Below are positions 23,051 to 33,970 of a stretch of 64,000 nucleotides of DNA, one piece after another; position 1 is the stretch's first letter, and every line of letters begins with the position of its first letter. A model generated the notes under the pieces. That model did no database searches. It was given only the letters and a program-made list of their open reading frames with translations, and had not been told where the DNA came from. The stretch spans positions 97,650,001 to 97,714,000 of the forward strand of contig JBITNC010000001.1 of assembly GCA_050084985.1 (NCBI GenBank). The letters are read 5' to 3'. The position numbers and the translations under genes are program-made. Source of the stretch: Nageia nagi (taxonomy: Eukaryota > Pinophyta).

Positions 23051-25109
23051 ATGAAATTTCTTCCTAGTGATGCACAAAGGAAAATAACACAAACCATTAG
23101 TGGTGTTGAAGATGGTGTTATTGATGAAGACATCACAAAAAGGGTTCCAGGAACTCCAACTGATTGGTTTTTATTTTGAATTATTAATTCTAATAAATTA
23201 TTAAAATAAAATCATTTTTATTATTTTATTAATATTGTATTATGAATTTATATCTTGTAAAGGTAACATGATTAATATTGAAACTGCAATGTTGGTCAAT
23301 CAACCTTCATGATACATCACATGCAGGGGATTATAAGGAATTGAAACCTTAAATTGAAAAATGAGAGTGAAGTACTTATGGATGAGGCCAATACAAGTTG
23401 ATGCCTTGAAAAATACACCTTTATCTATAGTTTTACACTCTATTAGTTTACTAATATTTGAAATGGTTATTGTTTAGGGAACCTACTTGGTGAAGCACTT
23501 AGGAACATCGCTTATGAGAATTTTAAAAAATATTTGATCTTCCATGGGAAAAACAAAATGAGCAGGTATGTAAATTTTATTATAGTTTATTACTAATAAT
23601 GTTTTACCTTCAAAAACTTGTATTCTAAAAAAGAGAAACTAATATTTTTTATTATGTATTTGCAACAAAAAATAGATACTCCTTGACCTTCAAAGTGATT
23701 TTGATGGCAATGGACTACAAAATGGAAGCTCAAATATATTTGAGTAATCCTTAGGAGGAAAAGGAAAAAATACCAAATAGAGAAATTTCCAAAGTTCCAC
23801 CTGAGCTACATTCCATCACCAAAAGAAATTCTAGTCTTGACTAGGGCATATATAAGGCTTTATAATAAGAATGCTTGGAAATGAAGAACATGAAAATAAG
23901 AACTCTTCTTAAGAATTACCAAAAGAGAAAGCATCCCACTCCCACTTCAAATCATCAAACAAATATAAGTAGCATTGGATAAGAAGTGTAGGCAAATGCA
24001 TGATCAAAGCCCAATTTGTGAGTATATTTAATATTTTTTAAATATATTAACATGAAAAGTTAAATATTTATGCTATTTGATTATTAAATATATATTTAAT
24101 TTATTTTTTGTAGTGGAAATATATAACCATCCACCAACAATGCTAAATTACAATTCATGTCCAGAGGGGTGGGAAAAGTTGCAAGATTGCTAGACAATGG
24201 AGTAAGTAATTAGTACTATTTTAATTTCCTAAAGTTTTTAATTACAAGTATGTATAAGATTTATATTTTTTATTTTATTTTTGGATCAATGCAAGAAGTT
24301 GAGTCACTTTATGGTAAAAAGTGCAAGTATTTTCTTGATTTTCAAGTTTCATCATAATTGATCTCAAAATTTGAAGCACTTAGACATAGAATCTTGAAAA
24401 AGATCACAATGGTGAAAATGTGTGCTTGGAGTCTAGTTTTCAGATATGTAACTTATTCCAATACCCAGATGATAAAAATTAAATTTTTATAGCGATGGAT
24501 AAATAAAAATATTTGACCTAAATCAAAGTATTTTTAAAAATACTTTTGGTAAATGATACCTAAGAGATTGAAGGTTTTCTTGAATATTTTGATTGATATT
24601 TTTTTCATGGATATTTTATTTTTTTATCAATTTTGCATTATTTTTTATTATTGTTTCGAAAACTACTCATGTCCAACACACATAATTTGACCTAAACATA
24701 TCAAATTTTCAATTTTTTTTTAAGATTTTGTAGAGAATTATTTGTAGTTTATCCCCATATAATTTACTTTCAAATTACCAAAAATAAAAAGTTATTAAAA
24801 AAATAAGACTTTGCTTTGAAACTTTTCTAAGTACAAAAACTTCTGTTTATGTGGATTCAACTTCTTACACACACCCTTTTACTAGTATTTTTATTTGATT
24901 ATTTGTAAGTGTCCAATTCAATAATGTAGGCAATGGTATATGGTGGTATTAGTGTTGATGGTACTCTTGATAGTGCTATTGAGATGGTATTAGACCATGA
25001 TGGTGTTGGTGATGATAATGATGATGGTCAATATGATAATGATAGTGAGGATAATGAGGTCGATTTTCTCATGATGAGGATTGAGGATGTAGAGAGAAAT
25101 GACTCTTGA
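23051..25109 (+). pseudogene. Intron-bearing gene remnant, unidentified
   Basis: Several pieces look like exons. At 23051-23179 a frame starts MKFLPSDAQRK and contains ITKRVPGTPTDW. At 23478-23565 an exon is bounded by TTTAG acceptor and GTATGT donor signals and encodes NLLGEALRNIAYENFKKYL, then IFHGKNKMS. At 23676 onward, after AATAG, the reading frame continues in phase across the intron (YSLTFKVILMAMDYKMEAQ) to a TAG at about 23754, then stays protein-like. A later exon-like piece (about 24116-24200) contains CPEGWEKLQD. The last frame, 24933-25109, is preceded by an acceptor-like TGTAG and is very acidic. I recognise no family; it could be a domesticated or transposon-encoded gene. Stops show it is dead. 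Confidence 0.5.
24295..24830 (+). repeat. Right arm of the 0.6-kb inverted repeat (partner 19595-20192)
   Basis: Aligns in reverse complement to 19595-20192. It overlaps exon- and intron-like sequence of the remnant at 23051-25109, so the left arm may be a second, inverted copy of part of that gene or element. Confidence 0.7.
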
Positions 25110-25439
25110 TGTACTTATAATATTTTTTTATACATAATGTTTATTAATATTAGAATGTTTTGATGTGTTCAAAATTTAGTATTTTTAATATGTTGAATAT
25201 GTTTGAGTGTTATTAAGTTACTTGTAATCCCTTTTTTAACATTTATTATACTTTGAGTATTTTTTATTTCCTTCAAGTATTCTTGTTTCATCTTTGATAT
25301 CATTGCACCTCCTCCTCTAGCTCTACATTAAAAATCGTAAAAGATTCCTAAAACATTAGTTCAATACTATGACTCCTTAATGTTAAAAAATAAGGATGTT
25401 ATAAATATCTCAACAAAATACATAGTAGTTACATTTGGA
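25110..25439. other. Spacer, nothing recognised
   Basis: AT-rich DNA after the last exon-like frame; no motif seen. Confidence 0.4.
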
Positions 25440-25961
25440 TGATAATATGATATCTGTATAATAATGTCCCTTACAATAATCTTAGAATAAACATGGTTGT
25501 AGATAATAACTTGATCAAATTACGATATTACCAACTTTTCTCTATGGTTTGGAAGAGAAGCAATTTTGGAAAAGGTTTAAGAGTTATATTTTACATCTAG
25601 AAATTGAATTTTCCTAAAATTCTCTAGGCCTTTTTCAAAAAACCATCTTGTGAATATCTTATATCATTGTAATCCATGAAATCGTGTTTGCATAATGTTG
25701 TCCAACAATTCATGTGCCTTATCTATGCTTCCATATTTTACATACATATATATCAGGGCATTCACAACAACATCATTCAATGGAAAACTATTTTAATTAC
25801 TCTTTGATGGATTGTTCCATGTGTTCTTATAAAGCTCCCATGGTGGCACATGGTATAAAAGGTTGCAAAGTTGGGTTTTACACTTGATAATTTCATATGC
25901 CTAAAAGTATCTAAGGTATTTTTAGAAAACCCATCTTATGCATATCCTACATTACATCACA
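25440..25961 (-). pseudogene. PPR repeat remnants with a DYW scrap (locus B, 3' side)
   Basis: On the minus strand, immediately after the DYW stop of locus B, come two PPR-like blocks (about 25735-25961 and 25540-25734). The first gives a GYA*DGFSK-like turn followed by HMKLSSVKPNFAT. At 25440-25500 a weak match to the DYW tract (a KIIVRDIII-like segment) follows. The order DYW-PPR-DYW on one strand mirrors locus A. Confidence 0.6.
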
Positions 25962-26431
25962 TCACCAATAATCTTTGCAAGAATATTCTCCATGTTTGAA
26001 ATGATGGAATCTATTTGCATCCCTCACAATAAAATCCCTTCCAATAATATTGGAGATAAACTTGGTTGCAGTATGGCATTCATTACATACTCAAAGGTTC
26101 TTTACAACTCTAATAATAATTATTGGAGGAGTCTTTAACAACTTGAATGCAATTGACATCTTTTCACTATGTTGGTTGAGAATAAATTCTTTATCGTCAT
26201 CCTTCAAATCATGCAACACATATATTGTATTTGGAATATACCTCAATTTCTTTATCTCACTTGATAATTTCTCCAATTTTTCAAATATCTCATGTGTTTG
26301 TGATTATGATTTGTATGCTACAAGAAAAGTATGTACCCTTTTTCAACTTTAGCCTAATTACATCTAAGTGTCTTCTTAATTCTTCTATCTTTCATTAATA
26401 TTCTTACTCTTTGAACATCATCCCAGTTTCC
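25962..26431 (-). pseudogene. PPR E/E+/DYW C-terminus, nearly complete but with stops (locus B)
   Basis: Minus strand from the gap edge: E motif (26354-26431) with GNWDDVQRVRILMKDRR; E+ region with a stop; then DYW domain (26276 to 25962) beginning MEKLSSEIKKLRYIPNT. The zinc-ligand motifs survive: HSEKMSIAF supplies HxE and VCNECH supplies CxxCH. The domain ends CKDYW followed by a true stop at 25962-25964. Two defects are visible: an in-frame stop in E+, and a TGA just before VCNECH where the family has Arg (CGA to TGA by C-to-T change). The PPR array that should precede it is lost in the gap. The parent protein would have edited organellar transcripts. Confidence 0.9.
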
Positions 26432-26531
26432 NNNNNNNNNNNNNNNNNNNNNNNNNNNNNNNNNNNNNNNNNNNNNNNNNNNNNNNNNNNNNNNNNNNNN
26501 NNNNNNNNNNNNNNNNNNNNNNNNNNNNNNN
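26432..26531. other. Assembly gap (100 N)
   Basis: Exactly 100 Ns. PPR/DYW pseudogene lies to the left and copia leader to the right, so the boundary of the retroelement is unassembled. Confidence 0.99.
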
Positions 26532-26804
26532 CATAGAGCAATTTTTGTAATAAAAAATATTGCAACTATCATAGAAAGTGTTAGTGTAAATAATAATTGC
26601 ATTGTATTGCTATATAAAAAAAATTAACTACCACATAACATGATGTTAGTATCACAAATCAATAATCCAATAAATAATTAAGAAGGAAGGAATTTATACC
26701 TTCTCTTGATTTTACCTCAATAATGGAAGTAAAATGAGGAATGAAGATCACTAAGGATGTGAAGAAAAGCCTCAACACCAAGGATGTGAAGAAGAGTATT
26801 CAAA
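26532..26804 (-). mobile_element. Extra copia leader segment left of the LTR
   Basis: Resembles the leader next to the PBS in other copies (16930-17050, 34420-34520, 51900-51980): ATACCTT then TTTTACCTCA, AATGAAGA, GATGTGAAGAAGAG. It carries a partial internal repeat (AAGGATGTGAAGAA at about 26751 and 26780). Confidence 0.75.
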
Positions 26805-26817
26805 GGGTTTGATACCA
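26805..26817 (-). other. Extra primer binding site
   Basis: Minus strand TGGTATCAAACCC, a mutated form of the initiator-Met PBS (TGGTATCAGAGC). It lies 3 bases from the LTR end and is on the wrong side for a simple 3' LTR. Confidence 0.8.
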
Positions 26818-26820
26818 AGT

Positions 26821-27410
26821 TGAAGGAACTAACACTAACAAGATAATTCCTAAACAACCAAAATCACATGAAAGCTCTCAATTCACATCTAACTGTCACA
26901 CAAAGCAATCTCACAAAGATAACACAAGATGTAAGTGGTTCCTCCAACTAAAAGTACATCCACTAATTAGATATTTACTTCAATCACAAATACAACTATC
27001 TTACAATCCTTGTAATTTCAACTCCTACACTCTTACCCTATAGCATAGCTTTACTCCACAATTGGTGTGTGATCACAAAAAGAGAGTCTTCTATTTATAG
27101 GTCAAAATCCCTCTTTGGATCACCCTTTTATCAAATGTACAAAAGCATGATATGCACATCCTTTTACCCAAGAGGCATGCTTATGACATGGAGTGTAGGA
27201 CTAGTTACATTATTATATTCACTTAAATACTTAAGGTATCAAATGATACCCTTAAGTATTAGTGATCTTACATAGAATATTATTACAAAACCTTTACAAT
27301 AATGCATTATACATTGCAACATAAGGTATCTAATGATACCCTTAAGTATTAATGAATTTACAAAGAAGATTAATACAAACCTTTACAATAATGCATTATA
27401 CATACCAACA
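26821..27410 (-). repeat. copia LTR with a duplicated U3 end
   Basis: 590 bases. On the minus strand it ends GTTCCTTCA at 26821. TATA box at 27091-27100. The U3 start is tandemly duplicated: 27232-27321 and 27322-27410 are about 90-base direct repeats, each beginning TAAGGTATC on the plus strand and ending CAACA. Other family LTRs have one copy and are close to 500 bases. Confidence 0.9.
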
Positions 27411-28159
27411 CTTTTCTTTAATGCAATATTGAGATAAAGCAAATAAGAGAAGAAAATAAAGTAAGATAATTTTTCTCTAAATAGATACAATCGAAGATGA
27501 AAACTTTTTACATATTTGTGAAGTAAACAAGATCTAGTTTGAGACTCACTACTTTTCCAAATACAATCATTAACCATAATTGGTTTCAATGTACATGAAG
27601 TAGTCATCCAACTAGAAGTCATGAAGAGTCTTCAAGATCCTGCATACCCAAAGTAAGTAACTTGCAATTTCAAAGGAACTTGTATTTCATAAGCAGCTCA
27701 AATAACTAGATCAATTAGATGCAACATATTTATATCAACAAGGATAGATGAATCACATAAATACCATCATGAACTGATCAATGGTGCACTATAAGTTATC
27801 ACAAAGATGCTATGCCAAAACTTATAATCACCTATTGTATATAAAATGTGTTGATTATCATTCCAAAATAGAGCATGCATATACAAGTTCCTCACACATG
27901 GATAATCGAACAGTGCCAAAAGACACATAAGAGTTCCTCACACATGGATAACTAAATAATGCTAGATTGGCCAATCTTTTTACTTTAAAAATTTGTACAA
28001 GTTCTTCACATAGAGTGAACTTACCATGAAAGTGTATAATAAAATCAACACTATACAGCATAAAATCTTCTTAGGGGTGAAGTTGTCATCATAAACATGA
28101 ATTTAACATAAGAATTCAAACTTCACACCCCTTGAGGGTAACTTCACCAACCTGATAGC

Positions 28160-30960
28160 ATCCCTAAGCTTATAGAACTGAGATTTTGAGAGGGGCTTGG
28201 TGAAAACATCAATGGAGTTCATGGTAGATGGACAATACTCCAAGTGTATGATGCTATCAAGAACTTTCTTTCTGATAAAATGTGCCTGAATTTCAACATG
28301 TTTTGTTCTTTACTAGAACATAGGATTGTTAGCCAAAGAGATCATCGACTGATTCTTTGAAGAAATCAAAGATGAACCACCTTACTCATACCTAATTTCT
28401 TTTAGAATATGCCTTATCCAAATGGCTTCCTGGGCTATAATAGACATGGCATGGTATTTAGTTTCTATGGTGAAAAGAGAAATAGTAGGCTACTTTTTGG
28501 AATCCTAAGAGATAGCACCTGAATCATTGCTAAAAAATATACATAAAGGTTGATTTTTTATCATTTTTATCTCTCCCATAGTCATAATTTGAGAATCTAA
28601 AAATAATAAAAGAGGGCAACTTATAATACTTGAGAGCAAGATCCTTAGTCCTTGCAACATACCTCAAGATTTACTTAACAACATTGAGGTTTTCAACATA
28701 TGGTTTCCACATGAATCGTGCCATCAGATTCACTACAAAGGTAATATCTGACCTAGAAATAGTAAAATATAGAATACTACCAATTAATTACTTGTAAGTG
28801 GTAGCATCAATTAAGTGATAGTTAGAGCTTAGAAAAATAATGATTTTAAAAGAGATTGAGATCATAGCATATCTACACTCCATTTCAAACTTCTACAAGA
28901 TATTTGATATATACTTAGATTGATTGAGATAAGTACAATCCTTGTATTTATACACTTACATTCCAAGATGGTAGTGTAAGAGACTAAGATCAGTCATTTC
29001 AAATGTTATCTTAAGTTTGGATATGCACTCTTGAATGATTTCTTCATTATTTTCAGTTATCAGAAGATCATCCACATAAAGGAGAATTAATACCACACTT
29101 TTCCTTGATTGAGCACATGTAGATTAGAGTCAGAAAAACACTTGGAGAATCTAATATCTGCAAATTATCTTGAAATCTTTCACAATGAACCCTTCTGCTT
29201 GATTCATGAAGATTTTCACATCTAAGTTACCATTGAAAAATGCACTCTTGATGTTAAGTTGAAAAACTTTCCATCCTTGAGCTATATAAAGAGCAAGAAT
29301 AATTCTCACAGTAGGTATCTTTGCCATGAGAGAAAATGTTTTCTCATAATCTACATCATATTTCTAAGAAAAACCTTTGGCTAGTAATTTTGCTTTATAT
29401 TTTTCAATATCCCTAACAGAATTGTACTTGACCTTATAGATCCATTATTACTAATTACATTTTTTTTATTGAGATAAAGAACCAAATCCTAAGTTTTATT
29501 TTTCATAAGTGCTCATACTTCATTTTCATGGCTTCCATATAGTACTCATGCTTTGAAGCTTCTTTAAAGAAATAAGGCTCATGCTTGTTGTCAATCTTGG
29601 CAAATAAGGATTTGTTCAAGGTCATGCTCCTTATTTCCCTTTGAGTTGGAGAGTTTTATTCATAAGTTGACTTGTCTACATCAATATCTAACCAGCTAGG
29701 TGTAATTGAAGAGTCCTTTGGATCATCAACATCTTCATTAAAAGTAGATTCTTCAAGAATTTCATTAAACTTTACATATTTTGAAATAAACACTACTTTA
29801 TAGGATGGAGAGTAGAGCTTGTAACCTCTATGTTGATTGTTATAGCCCACAAATATGCATTTTTTAGCTCTTTTATTCAATTTGTTTTTCTTATAAATAA
29901 TGTAAGAAAATACTTCAAAATCAAACACCTTAAGATGAGAAATGTTAAGTTTTCTTTCTAACCATGTCTCAAAAAGAATTATACCTTAAACAACTTTTAT
30001 GGGACATCTGTTCAAGTGTAAATAGCAATGCTCATAGCTTCACCTCATAAGAAATTAGAAACATTACCCAGCATTTATCTGGCCATCTCCATAATTATCT
30101 TATTTTTTTTAGTAACACCATTTTATCGAATAGTGTAAGGAATCATAAACTACCTTTTGATTTTATACTTAGCATAATAGTAATTAAACTCATTGCTATT
30201 GTATTCTCCACCATTATCTGATCTCAACATCTTGATTTTAAGATTAATCTGATTTTAAAATAAGGCCTTAAAATTATTGAAACTCTCAAAGGTTTGATCT
30301 TTGTGCTCAAGTAGATACCTAAAGGTCATCCTCCTAAAGTTATCAATGAAGATCAACATATAAGATGCTCCTCCAAGTAACTTACTTTGAAATAGATCCA
30401 TCAAATCTAAATGCATAATTTGAAGAGGATGAGATGCTCTTGTTACCTTATTTTTTCAAACTTTTACCTATGCATCTTATCGAAGATGCACTTCTCACAT
30501 AGACTAATTGTAGGTGAAATTGAAAGAAACCTTACATAAGTTCTTGATCTTTCATGACTTGAATACTCTTATGGTTAAGGTGCCCTAAACATTGGTGCCA
30601 AAGATTGCCTCTAAAACACACACTTGTAGCAAGACACATCTTTGATGGAACTTGATCCATAATGTAGAGATCATATTTCATTGATCTTTTAACCATTATG
30701 GCAAGTCTTTTCTTAATACACTAAGATTGAGAGTCGACCTCAAAAGAGTACCCTTTCCTTGCATCATGGATCATAGAGAGAAGGTTCATCATAAGCTTAG
30801 GAACATAAAACACATTTTCAAGAACCTTCCCATGAATCAACATACTTCCAATGCCTTGGAATTCAAGGATAGAGCTATCACCTATCACAACTGCATCTTT
30901 TCTATACTTGTGAAAGTTTTTAAACTCATATTTTTCAAAGCATAGGTGATTAGTGCAACT
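28160..30960 (-). pseudogene. copia pol remnant (PR, IN, RT, RNase H)
   Basis: Landmarks on the minus strand, 5' to 3'. Protease WIIDSSCTNHLC (active-site DSS at 30958-30966 instead of the usual DSG). GAG-pre-integrase LWHQCLGHLNHKS near 30600. Integrase core KMLRSDNGGEYNSN near 30210-30240. The integrase C-terminal region 29656-29928 is open for 90 codons (KLNKRAKKCIFVGYN, GYKLYSPSYKVVF). RT catalytic YVDD at 29067-29078 in LILLYVDDLLI. RNase H end HFIRKKVLD and LEYCPST near 28200-28330. Stops and frameshifts occur throughout, so no polyprotein is made. The enzyme set would have copied and integrated element RNA in virus-like particles. Confidence 0.9.
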
Positions 30961-31056
30961 AGAATCAATAATCCAATTAGATGAAAAAATCGAGACATGG
31001 AGTAGAGCACCATAGCAAAATCAACTTGAATATTCTTTTTTCCTTTAAAGTTCTTT

Positions 31057-31280
31057 ACATCACCATTTTCTTTTACCTTAGATGCCACAATAGTTACAAT
31101 TACCATCACTTTTCCTTAGGATATGGATTGTTTATTTTACTTTTTCCATCTCTTTGCTTGAAATGATTATTATTTTCATTGTTCTTACTGCTATTATTAT
31201 TATTCCTATTGTTGCCATTATTCCTACCATTATTATTATTATTGTTTCCATTATTCTTGCTACTATTGTTGCCATTGCCT
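31057..31280 (-). pseudogene. copia Gag C-terminus: Asn-rich linker and zinc knuckle
   Basis: A minus-strand frame (31106-31399) runs through an Asn-rich tract (31161-31280, AAT/AAC codon runs) that follows a basic SSKRFEKRGNG segment. In an adjacent frame the zinc knuckle follows at 31057-31098: CNYCGI, then G, K and C at the right CX2CX4HX4C spacing. The His is read as Lys and there are two stops. Zinc knuckles bind element RNA. The Asn run looks like a trinucleotide expansion. Confidence 0.75.
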
Positions 31281-31574
31281 CTTTTCTCAAACCTTTTGGA
31301 GGAATAAAGATAAGATTTCTTTTGATGGTCAAACTTCTTGAAAGAAGTTTTGGTTACTCCAAGAGAAATGTTATTATCTTTAGGAGAAGAAATCAACACT
31401 TTTTTGTTATGGATTTTATCATGCTTCTAAAGGAGCCTAGAAAGGTTCTTAAGGGAGAATATATTTCATTATCAAGCTTATTTTATACATAAAAATTTCA
31501 ACTTGAAAAGCTTGAGAATGATGAAGTCATGAACTATTGATCAATTCACCCAAGCAACAATTGGTCCATAGACT

Positions 31575-31855
31575 TTTAAGAGAATTCAACTTCTTGAAAA
31601 TGAGAATGATATGAACTTTAAAACTTGATCCAATTGCACCCACTTAAAGCAATCCAAGTCTGTCCTTGTAAGGTTAAGTGAATCATCGTACATATCTAAA
31701 TCATGATGGCTCAACATTTTCATCGTGTCCCTTAAACTTTGGCATTTAGTAGATGGTAAACGAATTAAATGTCTACTTAACTTATCAAGCTTTTGTAGTA
31801 AAATTCAAGCCATCATCTGAAACTATTAACATAAAATGGTGGTAAAACTCCATTA
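31575..31855 (-). other. Unrelated sequence in place of the gag core
   Basis: On both sides this element aligns with the copy at 44283-52505 (31425-31570 matches 48340-48480; 31880 onward matches 48940 onward). The gag core encoded at 48426-48896 has no counterpart here; about 280 bases of unrelated sequence stand instead. Probably a deletion/insertion or gene conversion from another element. Confidence 0.5.
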
Positions 31856-32689
31856 TCATGTGTAAAAACCATTATAGAGTGGTTCAATAAAACAAATTAT
31901 ATGTTAATTTTAACCAAGTAAGTAATACATGTTACATTTAATTAATTAAGACATGTTTGATTTGATTTACTAGTGTAAATGTTTTACAACTCATACAACC
32001 CAAGTTTCCAAATACATTTCTCATCTCAAGAACTATAGATGTAGAGTGATATTGTTAAAGATTATTTTTTGGTCTAAAATCAGGCTTTCACCTGATGCCC
32101 ACACAAGAGGAGCCCAATTACTACCAATCTTCAACTAGTTCACCTTGTTCAGTATTGTACTTTCTTACAAGGAGAAGTATCTACTATTTTCCAAGGTTAT
32201 GATGTTTATTGGATCGACCAAATTATTAATCTTGATAAGGTTTCAAGTTATCCTCCTAGGTTATCATGATAATCCTTGAATGGACATGTGGTATCACTAC
32301 ACACATGCCTGTCCACCTATTGGAGTTATGTCCAGACCAATAGAGGACTTAGAGGCAATTGAGAAGTATAGACTTTTCACCATTTGGATCGTCAAACTTA
32401 AAGGCCTCAATCTACTTGTACTCATCTCATGGCTTCCCAAACAAGTCATGTGTCAAAATGTATGTGTAGATGTGTTCATTTTAGGGGTTGCTCATTTCAA
32501 TATTTGCATTTTTGTTTGCATAAGTAAATAAATCAAAATACAAAACATGAAGTAAAAGAGCATAAGTAAAAACATCATCCATTCAAGATTTGAAACCTAA
32601 ATGTCCAATGGATTTTGTATACCAATCCCTAAAGGGTATCTTTACATTATTTTTAATTTTGCACAAGTCTATTTTACATAAGCAAATTG

Positions 32690-32890
32690 TATTATAAATT
32701 TTTAAGTAATAAGCATGCATTATTAACTTGAAAAATAAATTAAACACTAGACATAAGCATGCATCATTTTAAAAGTTTAAATACTACACATAAGTACTAA
32801 TCATAAGCATGCATTATAAAAATTTAAGTTCTAAAAACACGCATTATTAACTTAAAAATTATGCAAGCAACATGCATTAAACTTTAAGTA
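32690..32890 (-). repeat. Leader minisatellite of the copia family, copy 2
   Basis: Repeated AAGCATGCAT and ACTTAAA/TTTAAGT elements, as at 14930-15260 and 49790-50170, but shorter and more degenerate. Confidence 0.65.
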
Positions 32891-33299
32891 AAAATTCACA
32901 CAAATTCCCCCTTTTAACTTACAAATTTCACCTCTAAAGATAGCATACTAGTTTATGCAATATGAAGATTTTTTTTAAAAATTTTAAATAAAAAATTATA
33001 TAAAAAATTATCCATTCTTTACGTAGAAAATCAAGGCAACAAAAAATAACATGCTTAAGTAAAAATTTTAAGGAATTAAAGACTTACCAAGGTTTTAAAG
33101 TCTTACTACTTGTAATACTTAAAAACGACTTTATTTGGTTAGTGAAGTAAATACCAAAAAAAAGGACCAAAAATGATGACTAGCAATAAATTTAAGACAA
33201 AGAGTTTTACTCTACTCTTTAAAAACTTTTAATCCATGCTTAAATTATGTTAGGTTCATTAAAAAATGGCAAAAAAGTGGGTAGGAAATAAAATTTTTA

Positions 33300-33970
33300 A
33301 AAGAAAAAAAAATTGGGCTTCAAGGCGGTGGGGGGCCAAAGCACCACACTATGACTTTCCATCTCCAATGCAAACAGATGGGCCTCTACATGTCTAAAAT
33401 ATGATGAGAGCAAGAAGAGATAAGAAGGGTAATGGAGAAAGAGGCCAAGAGAGGCCATGGTTGTAAAGGGTTTCAACAAACATGAATTTGATAGGCTACA
33501 TCAGATGGAGCATAGGACAAGCCAAGAAGGGTGAGCAGGGAGGTGGAGAGAGGGTTTCAATTTCCTCAAACAAATACTCTTCCTTGAACATCTATAGGCC
33601 ATTCATGCCATTCTCAAGCACCATCTAGTGATATTTCTTCCTTGAATCTTTGCCCACCAACCACTCTATGTCAAACCACCACTCAGAATCTTCTCCCATA
33701 ATTAACGCACAACCACTCTACATCAGAGAAAATAAAATAAAATGAGAGAATGGGGTGTGTGACAGAGTTAGAATAGTCCATGGTGTTTGATGAGGTCAAC
33801 ATAGAGCCGCCACCACAAAAGCCTCCAAACACCACCTACTCACAGAGATTGCTATAGAGTGGACTAGAGGTAGTGGGATTTGGCCAAGACCACCATTTAC
33901 TAAAAGATGATTTTGGAAGAGGCTAGAGTTAGCCACCAAATGGAGGGCACAAAGAGATATGGGGGCCATA
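33300..33970 (-). other. Copy-specific island in the copia leader, copy 2
   Basis: Less AT-rich DNA at the position of the G-rich islands in the other elements, with no obvious alignment to them. A 60-codon minus-strand frame (33297-33479) begins MLKPFTTMASLGLF. No function recognised. Confidence 0.5.

Noticed and set aside
31154-31492. 112-codon plus-strand Ile-rich frame as a membrane protein
   Set aside because: It is the antisense shadow of the Asn-rich gag tract (AAT/ATT runs).
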